Assembly (NCBI GenBank): GCA_020344415.1
Contig: CP070825.1
Coordinates: forward strand, 3,366,129 to 3,413,574
DNA length: 47,446 nucleotides
Source of the DNA: Candidatus Aminicenantota bacterium
Lineage (GTDB): Bacteria; Acidobacteriota; Aminicenantia; Aminicenantales; Aminicenantaceae
Direction of reading: 5' to 3'
Each line of letters begins with the position of its first letter. Position 1 is the stretch's first letter. A program made the translations under genes and the position numbers. The notes below the pieces were generated by a model. The model did not search any database, was not told the DNA's origin, and was given only the letters and a program-made list of their open reading frames with translations. Positions 25,073 through 32,566 of the stretch are shown one piece after another.

Positions 25073-26065
25073 ATGCCAAAACTCATAATCAAGCCTCTTT
25101 ATCTCAACAAATTAAACAATGCGGAATTTATGATTGAAGAATTTGAATATAAGCCTTATCAGTTCCTCAAAAGGCTGCCAAATAAACAGATAACCAAATT
25201 TGTCTTATATTCTCTTCAAAGAGTTCTCCAAGATTCAAGGGGAAAAATTTGCAGTGCACAAAGTAACGGAATGATATTGGGATTAGCTTCGTTAATTTTA
25301 TTAACTTGGGATGAACAAATTTTTGGGATGAAAATGGCTGCAATACCTCATCTGTTCTCAATTGGAAATTACCAAAAGAGGAAAAGAATAACAAACATGT
25401 TAATTTCTGAGCATTTGGAGACCTGTAAAAAATTGCAAATACAGAATGTATCAGTAAGATTAAATATTGCTGATGCTGCTGCTATACATACTCTTGAACA
25501 AAATGGATTCAAACTCATGGATATAATTGTCATATTCGTTATTGATCTCAAAAAAATGCCAATCAAAAAAATCCAAACCCAATTTATTCTAAGAGAATAC
25601 GAACAAAATGATATTTATAGCATTGTTGAATTAGCAAGGCACGCATTTAAAAATTATTTCGGTCGTTTTCACCTTGATCCCACACTAAAGAATAAGGAAT
25701 GCACTGAATTGTATGCTCAATGGGCTCATAATTTATGCAAAGGCGATGCTGACAAAATATTTGTAGCTAAGAGGAAGAATAAAGTAATCGGTTTTACTGC
25801 ATTTAAAATTCACCAGGATATAAAAAAATTCGGATCGATAAAGATTTGTGAAATGGAACTTGGCGCAATATCTCCAAAAGTTCGAAAGCTCGGTGTTTAC
25901 CATAATCTTTATTATTATGGCTTGAAATCGTTTAAGGACAAAGCAGATATAGGATTATCTAAGACGCAAGTTAACAATATTCAAGTTCAACGGATACTTC
26001 ATAATGTAGGATTTAAAGTAATAACACACCAATGTACATTTCACAGGTGGTTGAATGTCAAATGA
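25073..26065 (+). CDS. GNAT acetyltransferase resembling dTDP-amino-sugar acetyltransferases (WecD-like)
   Basis: This 330-residue protein looks like a tandem of two GNAT halves. The first half (to about residue 165) includes ADAAAIHTLEQNGFKLMD, and the second contains REYEQNDIYSIVELARHAF, then FHLDPTLKNKECTELYAQW, then IFVAKRKNKVIGFTAFK. This FH.DP / LY..W / GF pattern is that of dTDP-4-amino-4,6-dideoxygalactose acetyltransferases. The gene lies beside a dehydratase and a DegT aminotransferase. The natural prediction is N-acetylation of a 4-amino-4,6-dideoxyhexose nucleotide. The acetyl-CoA loop is not canonical (SPKVRKLGVYHNL), so activity is probable but not certain. Confidence 0.65.
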   Translation: MPKLIIKPLYLNKLNNAEFMIEEFEYKPYQFLKRLPNKQITKFVLYSLQRVLQDSRGKICSAQSNGMILGLASLILLTWDEQIFGMKMAAIPHLFSIGNYQKRKRITNMLISEHLETCKKLQIQNVSVRLNIADAAAIHTLEQNGFKLMDIIVIFVIDLKKMPIKKIQTQFILREYEQNDIYSIVELARHAFKNYFGRFHLDPTLKNKECTELYAQWAHNLCKGDADKIFVAKRKNKVIGFTAFKIHQDIKKFGSIKICEMELGAISPKVRKLGVYHNLYYYGLKSFKDKADIGLSKTQVNNIQVQRILHNVGFKVITHQCTFHRWLNVK

Positions 26066-26105
26066 TGAAGAGATAATCAAAATATTAAATTAGAAACAAT
26101 TTCTT

Positions 26106-27059
26106 ATGACTACTTTATTAATTACAGGCGGTGCAGGTTTCATCGGAAGTAACTTTGTAAGGTATATCTTCAAGAATCATCCCCAATATAAAATAATCGT
26201 TTTAGATGCTCTTACCTATGCTAGAAATCCAGAAAATATTCCTAAAGAAATTAAAAATAGCGAGAGATTTAAATTTTGGTAAGGCAATGTGAATAATTTA
26301 GCCTTGATGAGAAATTTGGTCACTGAAGCAGATATAGTAACTCATTTCGCAGCTCAATCTCATGTTGCTCGATCCATTTTTGATAATAGGCTTTTCTACG
26401 AAACTGATGTATTAGGTACCCAGGCAGTAGCTAACGAAGTTTTAAACAACAGTCCTAGAATAGAGAGATTCATCCATATATCCAGCTCAGAAGTATACGA
26501 TACAGCTTCAACTGTACCAATGAGCGAGGAACACCCACTAAATCCTACTAATCCATATGCTTCAGCTAAAGCTGGGGCAGATAGATTAGTTTATTCCTAC
26601 TGGAAAACTTATAATATCCCAGCTGTTATTTTAAGACTATTCAACAATTATGGCCCTTACCAACATTTAGAAAAAGTTATCCCTCGTTCTATTACCAATG
26701 CTATACTGAATGAACCTTTGACTATTCATGGCGATGGGAAAAATTCGCGTGATTGGGTATTTGTTGAGGATGCATGTGATGCAATCGACAAGGCTTTCCA
26801 TTGTGACTTGGATAAAATCAAAGGTGAAGTGATTAATACCGGAACAGGTCGAGATATAGAAGTCTTAACCATAGCACACATGGTTCTTGAAAGAATGAAT
26901 AAGCCAAAATCACTGATTAAACATGTAGGGAATCTTCCAGGTCAAATAAAGAAACACGTTTCTACCACTAAAAAAGCTTATGAGCTATTGGGCTGGAAAG
27001 CAATTACAAAATTTGAGAAAGGATTAGAAAGGACTATTGAGTGGAGTTGCACTAGATGA
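26106..27059 (+). pseudogene. RmlB-like NDP-sugar dehydratase/epimerase, interrupted by one in-frame TAA
   Basis: The frame begins at ATG 26106 with the Rossmann motif LLITGGAGFIGSNFVRY and continues to FKFW, where TAA at 26280-26282 occurs at codon 59. It then continues in the same frame through GNVNN, HFAAQSHVARS, the Ser of HISSSEVYD and the catalytic YASAKAGADRLV (YxxxK), to the stop at 27057-27059. In homologues a Tyr codon is usual at the stop position (FWYGD-type), so one base change explains it. The remaining open frame from a GTG at 26289 encodes 256 residues and lacks the NAD-binding N-terminus. The family turns dTDP- or UDP-glucose into the 4-keto-6-deoxy sugar. The neighbouring aminotransferase and acetyltransferase suggest this role. 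Confidence 0.8.
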
Positions 27060-27982
27060 CTTCAGACGGAGAAATCATTTGTCCTAATTGTAAATATAAG
27101 TTGCTTTTAGAAACGAAAGGGAATGATTACTTTTGCCCTAGATGTAATAAAATTTATCCACATCGCAATGGCATAATATCCTTTGTTGATGAAAATGAGG
27201 AAAAAGTAGGATATAAGAATAGTTACTTCTTTGAATTAAGGGAAGTTGAGGATAAGCATTTCTGGTTTAAAGCACGGAAAAAATTAATACTTTATTGTGT
27301 AAAAAAGTATTGCCAAAGAATAATAAATAGTAAGCATAAAATGTTAGAAATCGGTTGTGGAAATGGTAGTGTCCTTCAATATTTAAAAGAGAACGGAATT
27401 GATTGTCAAGGAGGAGACTTATTCATTGAAGGCTTGAAAATCTATAGAGAAATGGCAGAAGTTCCGTTATACCAAGTTGACGCTTTAAATCTTCCCTTTC
27501 GAGAATATTTTGATATTATTGGTTTGTTTGATGTGATTGAACATATAGATGAAGACCGGAAGGTACTAAAAGAGGCCTATAAAGCTCTAAAATCCAACGG
27601 AAAAATCCTTATCACTGTTCCAACTTATAAAAAATTATGGGGAAGATATGATAAGTTGTCCTTTCATAAGCGAAGGTATTCCAAAACAGAATTAATTATA
27701 AAACTAAGAAACGCAGGATTCGCAATCGAGAAAATATCATATTTTGTTTCTTTAATTTTTCCTGTATTATTACTTTTTCGTTATTTTCACAATATAAAGG
27801 GTAAGAATCAGAGTGACGAAGAATTTTTGAAAAAGGAAATTCAAATAATGCCACTTCTCAATAGAGTTTTTCTATGGATTTTAGAGATTGAGATAAAATT
27901 AATCAATCTTCTCCACTTCCCTTTTGGTTCATCTTTACTTGCCATTGCAAGGAAAGGAAAAAGTGAAAGTAGAATTCTTTAG
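27056..27982 (+). CDS. Zinc-ribbon class I SAM-dependent methyltransferase
   Basis: This 308-residue protein has an N-terminal zinc ribbon (CPNC near residue 10, CPRC near 27). A methyltransferase type 11/12 domain follows: MLEIGCGNGSVLQYL (motif I, near residue 98), IIGLFDVIEHIDE (motif II region) and GKILITVPTYKKLWGRYD. A hydrophobic C-terminal segment (FVSLIFPVLLLFRYF) suggests membrane contact. The zinc ribbon plus HFWFKARKK arrangement is common in methyltransferases of polysaccharide clusters, where they methylate sugars or lipid carriers. The start overlaps the preceding stop by 4 bases. Confidence 0.8.
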   Translation: MTSDGEIICPNCKYKLLLETKGNDYFCPRCNKIYPHRNGIISFVDENEEKVGYKNSYFFELREVEDKHFWFKARKKLILYCVKKYCQRIINSKHKMLEIGCGNGSVLQYLKENGIDCQGGDLFIEGLKIYREMAEVPLYQVDALNLPFREYFDIIGLFDVIEHIDEDRKVLKEAYKALKSNGKILITVPTYKKLWGRYDKLSFHKRRYSKTELIIKLRNAGFAIEKISYFVSLIFPVLLLFRYFHNIKGKNQSDEEFLKKEIQIMPLLNRVFLWILEIEIKLINLLHFPFGSSLLAIARKGKSESRIL

Positions 27983-29087
27983 ACATAACATAGGACAAGA
28001 AGAAATCAATAAAGTGGCAGAAGTGTTAAGTTCAATTTTTTTAACCACAGGAGATGTTGTTCAAGAATTCGAAGAAAAATTTTCTAAATATATAAAATGC
28101 AAACACTCTATTGGAGTAACGAGTTGTACAGCAGCAATGTATCTATCTTTATTAGCTCACAATATTGGCCCAGGAGATGAAGTAATTACTACTCCGATGT
28201 CCTTTATAGCCACAGCAAATTCTATTTTACACACAGGAGCAAAGCCAGTTTTTGTTGATGTTGAGTCTGAAACAGGAAATATTAATGAAGAGCTAATTGA
28301 GCCCGCTATAACTGACAAAACCAAGGCAATTTTGCCTGTCCATCTTTATGGTCAGATGTGTGACATAAAAAAAATTAAAAACATCGCTGCAAAATATGGC
28401 CTGTTGGTTGTAGAAGATGCAGCTCACTGTATCGAAGGAGAAAGAGAGGGAATAAAACCAGCTCAATTAAGTGACACAGCCTGCTTCAGTTTTTATGCCA
28501 CTAAAAACATAACGTCTGGTGAAGGCGGAGCTATTTCCACTAATAACGAGAAGATTGCAAATAAATTAAGGCAATTAAGACTCCACGGAATGACCAAAGG
28601 AGCGGCAGAAAGATATACTAAGAAATATCAGCATTATGATATGGAGCTTTTAGGCTGGAAATTCAATATGGATAATATTCAGGCAGGACTATTATTGAAC
28701 CAATTGTATTTAATCGAAAAGCAGCTAAAAAGAAGAGAGCAGATATGGAAGATGTATGAAGAAGCTTTCTCTGAGGTTACAGGGGTAGATTACCCTAAAA
28801 TCTTGCCTAATTCCAGGAGTGCCCGCCATTTATTCACTATCTGGTTAGATCCCAAAAAAAGAAATGAAATCATATTCAAGCTTCAAGATCAAAGAATAGG
28901 TGTAGCCGTTAACTTTCGCCCTATACATTTAATGAAATATTACAGGAAAAACTTCGGCTACAAAAAAGGTGTGTTCCCTTTAGCAGAAAAAATTGGAGCA
29001 AGTACGATAACTCTGCCTCTATATCCTAAATTAACTGATGAAGAAGTTGAGTATGTAATTCGCGTTGTAAAAAGAGCCATTTCCTAG
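27963..29087 (+). CDS. DegT/DnrJ/EryC1/StrS-family PLP sugar aminotransferase
   Basis: This protein of about 374 residues belongs to fold-type I sugar aminotransferases. VTSCTAAMYLSLLA binds the PLP phosphate, and VVEDAAHC holds the Asp for the pyridine nitrogen. SFYATKNITSGEGGAI contains the Lys that forms the internal aldimine. The GTG at 27963 is preferred over an earlier TTG/ATG-like start at 27924 because the protein then begins VEFFRHNIGQEEINKV, as in the family, with AAGGAAAG upstream. It overlaps the methyltransferase gene by 20 bases. The expected reaction is transfer of an amino group from glutamate to a 4-keto (or 3-keto) NDP-sugar. Confidence 0.9.
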   Translation: MKVEFFRHNIGQEEINKVAEVLSSIFLTTGDVVQEFEEKFSKYIKCKHSIGVTSCTAAMYLSLLAHNIGPGDEVITTPMSFIATANSILHTGAKPVFVDVESETGNINEELIEPAITDKTKAILPVHLYGQMCDIKKIKNIAAKYGLLVVEDAAHCIEGEREGIKPAQLSDTACFSFYATKNITSGEGGAISTNNEKIANKLRQLRLHGMTKGAAERYTKKYQHYDMELLGWKFNMDNIQAGLLLNQLYLIEKQLKRREQIWKMYEEAFSEVTGVDYPKILPNSRSARHLFTIWLDPKKRNEIIFKLQDQRIGVAVNFRPIHLMKYYRKNFGYKKGVFPLAEKIGASTITLPLYPKLTDEEVEYVIRVVKRAIS

Positions 29088-29114
29088 ATTTCTTTGCTTT
29101 AAAATAAGTTAATA

Positions 29115-29759
29115 ATGTTCCTCAACTATAAAAGAGGATTAACAAATTTATATCGAAACTGGGGATTAATGGTATATCTTTATGCTAAGTTTCGATTGAA
29201 GATTTATCCTTTAGAGCTATTACACACATATATGCCTAATGAAGGCACTATCATAGATTTAGGCTCCGGATATGGAATATATACCAACTATCTAGCCTTA
29301 AAATCAAAAACTCGCCAAGTCTTAGGAATAGATTCAAATCCTAGAAGAATCAGTATAGCTAAGAAAATAATAAAAAACAGGCTAAATATAGATTTTAAAG
29401 TTCAAGATTCAAAAGAGGTTAAATTATTCCCCTGTAATGGTCTCTTAATGACTGATTTTCTTCATCATATACCTATTAGTGCTCAAAATGATCTCTTACA
29501 AAATGTATATACCATTCTTAAGCCAGACGGAATTTGTGTCATTGGTGATGTTAACACTGATTGTAAACCTCGATGGAAATATTGGATTTCTTATCTATCG
29601 GATATTATTTTATATCCTTTTTCTGACAAACTCTATTTTCGCAGCTCCCAAGAGATGCAAACAGTAATATCAAACATTGGATTTAAAGTTAAAATCATTA
29701 CTTTGCAAAGATGCATAACCGCAGGAGTGCTTTATATTTGTTATAAAAAAGAAAATTAA
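29115..29759 (+). CDS. Class I SAM-dependent methyltransferase
   Basis: This 214-residue protein has IDLGSGYGIYTNYLA (motif I, about residues 47-61), VLGIDSNPRRI (motif II acidic loop), GLLMTDFLHHIP and LKPDGICVIGDV, the standard Rossmann methyltransferase order. There is no membrane segment apart from hydrophobic stretches near the C-terminus. It lies 28 bases after the aminotransferase gene and in the same direction, so it is probably in the glycan transcript. The substrate is not deducible. Confidence 0.8.
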   Translation: MFLNYKRGLTNLYRNWGLMVYLYAKFRLKIYPLELLHTYMPNEGTIIDLGSGYGIYTNYLALKSKTRQVLGIDSNPRRISIAKKIIKNRLNIDFKVQDSKEVKLFPCNGLLMTDFLHHIPISAQNDLLQNVYTILKPDGICVIGDVNTDCKPRWKYWISYLSDIILYPFSDKLYFRSSQEMQTVISNIGFKVKIITLQRCITAGVLYICYKKEN

Positions 29760-29786
29760 AAATTCAAAATTTGGTGAGATAAAAAT

Positions 29787-31847
29787 ATGAAGGTCTTTTC
29801 GATATGTGTCTTAATTCTATTAATCAGTATCGCGTATTACTTACCCCATCTAAAATATTTTAGACTAACCAGTGATGAAGGTCTCATAGTCAACGGAGCA
29901 GAAAGAATCTTATCTGGGCAAATATTATATAAAGATTTTCCGGGGTATCCTCCTGGTACATATTTTCTTTTGGCTCTATCCTTTCGGCTTTTTAGTTCAA
30001 ATGTGATTGTGGAAAGGCTGCTATGGTGGATATTTCTTTCTACGGCATGTATCCTTATGTTTTTTGTAGCAAGAAACATTATGCCATCATTTTTTGCATT
30101 AGGAACCGCTATTGTGTGGATGTTAGGGATGACTCCTTCTTTTAAAGTTCTAATAAGCTTCTTTACTTTAGTAAATTTATTGATGATTTATCAATATCTT
30201 AAAAATTTTAATCAAAAATGGTTGTTTGGATGCGGCTTTGCGGCTGGGTTAACTATATATTTTCGCCAAGAAATTGGAGGCTATGCAATATTAACTACAA
30301 TTCTCTGTGTAGTACTACATCATCTATTTTTGACTCATTCAGAATCAGAATCAATGAGTTTATTGTCAAGAATCAAATCAACATTCTTAAGAATTTCGTC
30401 TGATATCTCAAAATATTTACTGATATTAACCATTTCTTTATTCCCTTTATTCTTATTTTATTTTTTGAAAAAAGCATTGCCTTCATTTATACATGGAATA
30501 TCTATGCAAACAATAAAGGCATCGAGCCTAGCCTCAAAGCCTTTTCCTTCACCCTTTTTACTCTCTAATAAGAAACAGATAACAGTTTCGACAATAGAGA
30601 TTTTTATCCTATATTTCTCTATTCTGTTATTAATAACGGTTGCAATGATTTTAATTTTCAGATTAATAAAAAAAATTCACGTAAATGATAATTGGCTGTT
30701 GTTTACCACTCTTACCTTGTCTAATTTTTGCTTTTTTCATGTGTGGCATTGGCCACATTTGTTTCGTCTTCCCACACGAGGTTCACTTATCTTTTTAATA
30801 GGCGGATATGTTGCCTTCCGAAGTTATTCCCATTTTAAAGCTTTTTTTGAACATCGAGTTGGCTCAAGAGCTATTCAGCCTCTAATCAAGATTATTCTTA
30901 TTATCATAATACTCACTCCTCCTATCCTTTTTCTCACCTATTATCTAACTAATAGATCAATATATAAATTAGGTATACCTTTATTAAATAAGACTGAATA
31001 CAGTTTAATCGAAGCAAAAAAGGGGAGAGTTTATCATCTAAAATATTGGGCTGAGGAGATTAATGAAACGATAAATTATATTACGAACCATTCTTTGCCT
31101 AATGAAACTATTTTCTGTTTCCATCAAAATTATTTTTATTTCCTATCTGAAAGAAAAAATGCCACAGGATTTGATCAAGTCTGGGTCCCTATAATTGATC
31201 CAGCTTCTCAGGAACAGCTTTTATTGGAACTTGAAAAGAATAGACCCAAATTTATTGTCATCACTCACTTCGACTGCAGAAGGTATTTAGATTCTCTGCA
31301 ACCAGTTTTTGATTATATTGTTAAAAATTATCGATTCGACAGAAATTTTGAAGATTTTTATTTTCTATTCGAAAGAGAGAAAAACAATACGCCAGATTTC
31401 TCGATAGGAATTTTTTATTATCTTGCAGGGAAATGGAAAAAGGCGATATATCATTATAAAAAAGCCTTATCTATTGAACCTCAAAATTATGCAATCAAGA
31501 AGGCCCTGTTAGAATGGAGCATCAAGAAGCCGAGACATTTTTTCCGTTATTTTGAAGGTTACATTATTTGGCCAGAAGGAAACATATGGCATATACGATG
31601 GGGAAGTCCGATGAAAAACCGATTTCAAGGAGTCATAATCAGCGATCAGCCATTTCGCTATGTCAAAGATTATAAATTAGAGGATAAAGACGTTTTTAAT
31701 TATTCAGATTACAAAATAATCTTTGATGCACGTTCAGCGTATGATGAAGATGGGATAGATTTTGAAACTCCCGCCAATTCTAAAGTCAGTTTTGATATCC
31801 AAATGAACAATGAAAAGGATAGTAGTAAAATCGTAAAAGTTGAATAA
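29787..31847 (+). CDS. GT-C membrane glycosyltransferase-like protein with soluble C-terminal domain
   Basis: This 686-residue protein has about 9-10 membrane helices in residues 1-400. Its first periplasmic loop (TSDEGLIVNGAERILSG, then PGYPPGTYFLLA) matches the Asp-Glu and proline motifs of family 39/ArnT-type transferases. The C-terminal 280 residues are soluble and include a short TPR-like unit (GKWKKAIYHYKKALSIEPQN) followed by a beta-rich end. It probably transfers a sugar from the polyprenyl-phosphate product of the GT2 at 24131 to an external acceptor. It ends the glycan gene run of the island. Confidence 0.75.
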   Translation: MKVFSICVLILLISIAYYLPHLKYFRLTSDEGLIVNGAERILSGQILYKDFPGYPPGTYFLLALSFRLFSSNVIVERLLWWIFLSTACILMFFVARNIMPSFFALGTAIVWMLGMTPSFKVLISFFTLVNLLMIYQYLKNFNQKWLFGCGFAAGLTIYFRQEIGGYAILTTILCVVLHHLFLTHSESESMSLLSRIKSTFLRISSDISKYLLILTISLFPLFLFYFLKKALPSFIHGISMQTIKASSLASKPFPSPFLLSNKKQITVSTIEIFILYFSILLLITVAMILIFRLIKKIHVNDNWLLFTTLTLSNFCFFHVWHWPHLFRLPTRGSLIFLIGGYVAFRSYSHFKAFFEHRVGSRAIQPLIKIILIIIILTPPILFLTYYLTNRSIYKLGIPLLNKTEYSLIEAKKGRVYHLKYWAEEINETINYITNHSLPNETIFCFHQNYFYFLSERKNATGFDQVWVPIIDPASQEQLLLELEKNRPKFIVITHFDCRRYLDSLQPVFDYIVKNYRFDRNFEDFYFLFEREKNNTPDFSIGIFYYLAGKWKKAIYHYKKALSIEPQNYAIKKALLEWSIKKPRHFFRYFEGYIIWPEGNIWHIRWGSPMKNRFQGVIISDQPFRYVKDYKLEDKDVFNYSDYKIIFDARSAYDEDGIDFETPANSKVSFDIQMNNEKDSSKIVKVE

Positions 31848-31885
31848 TATTGAACTGACTCCAAAAATTCGAACTACCCATAGTG

Positions 31886-32047
31886 CTAGTTTTTGGCACT
31901 AACCCCAAAATTGACACCACTAGGAGCCTTTATATAAACTGCTGGTTCAGTGACATCGACATCCTTGGGTAAAGTAAGCTCGGGACTACGATCAGCACAG
32001 AAAGCGACAGTCTCTGGATTATCTGTATTGCATTTTGGGCATTTCAT
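31886..32047 (-). pseudogene. Truncated zinc-ribbon protein remnant
   Basis: A 53-codon frame on the minus strand encodes MKCPKCNTDNPETVAFCADR followed by PELTLPKD and a short tail. This is the usual N-terminal zinc ribbon of bacterial regulatory proteins (CPKC...FCxxC). The second pair has lost a Cys (CADR), and nothing of the following domain remains. The 475-base space 31848-32323 otherwise holds only this remnant and one copy of a diverged direct repeat. I see no other gene in it. Confidence 0.55.
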
Positions 32048-32141
32048 ATGCCATTAGCTCCCATTGCTAGGGTGGCAAAAGAATATCAAGGAATGAGGCA
32101 AGAGTCAATAGAACTATCCTTAGGACGCCCCTTTAGCAGGT

Positions 32142-32216
32142 TTTATAGTAAATACATGCGGGTATGTGAGAATATATACCAAGCTTCCCAGAAAGCAAAA
32201 TTCCCATACCCCCCTT
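32142..32216. repeat. Diverged direct repeat, copy A
   Basis: Shares TTTATAGT-AATACAT, then ATGTG, then AAA-TCCCATACCCCCC in the same order and spacing with the copy at 34848-34920. The two copies lie on either side of the LVIVD gene. The origin is unknown; it could be the ends of a vanished insertion element. Confidence 0.5.
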
Positions 32217-32323
32217 GGCCGTTGTAGGCGTAATACTACTGAGGAGAGATGTCCTGTGTGATAAACACGGAGGAAGTCTACTGCCCCTTCAACCCAGCCA
32301 GCCTCTTCCTTGCGTCCTCAACC

Positions 32324-32566
32324 TCAACCATTTATTCCTAATGAGGCGATTATCCGCACAATAGGCTTTAGAAATTCTCGGATAATTGTCTTGAGGTACT
32401 CTCTTTCTCTTATGAAGTTAGCCACCTTAGGGCTATATCTGTAATAGAAATTAACAAAAACCCTGCCTGCTGGGCTCTTAGCTAAGTACTGGTCTCTGAA
32501 GGAACAGAGAGTTTTTACTTCTTCTGCCATTTGTGTCCCATAACAAGCTGTAGCAATAAAACAACC
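32324..32566 (-). pseudogene. Out-of-frame CFI-box C-terminal tail of the LVIVD-repeat protein
   Basis: In this frame the sequence reads CFIATACYGTQMAEEV, then CSFRDQYLAKSPAGRVFV, then YRYSPKVANFIRER and LKPIVRI. This is the well-known CFIATA-type (CFI-box) tail found at the C-terminus of many exported repeat proteins. It is separated from the main gene by a single missing base. Adding one G to the GGGG run at 32565-32568 gives SKEEGGG-CFIATA in one frame. The open stretch after the internal ATG (32530) is only part of this tail and is unlikely to be a gene of its own. The tail probably anchors or sorts the protein, but its exact function is not established. Confidence 0.75.

Noticed and set aside
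2822..27059. Reassignment of TAA as a sense codon to explain several interrupted genes
   Set aside because: TAA ends many intact neighbouring genes at the expected place, for example at 467, 870 and 2254, so it is read as stop in this genome.
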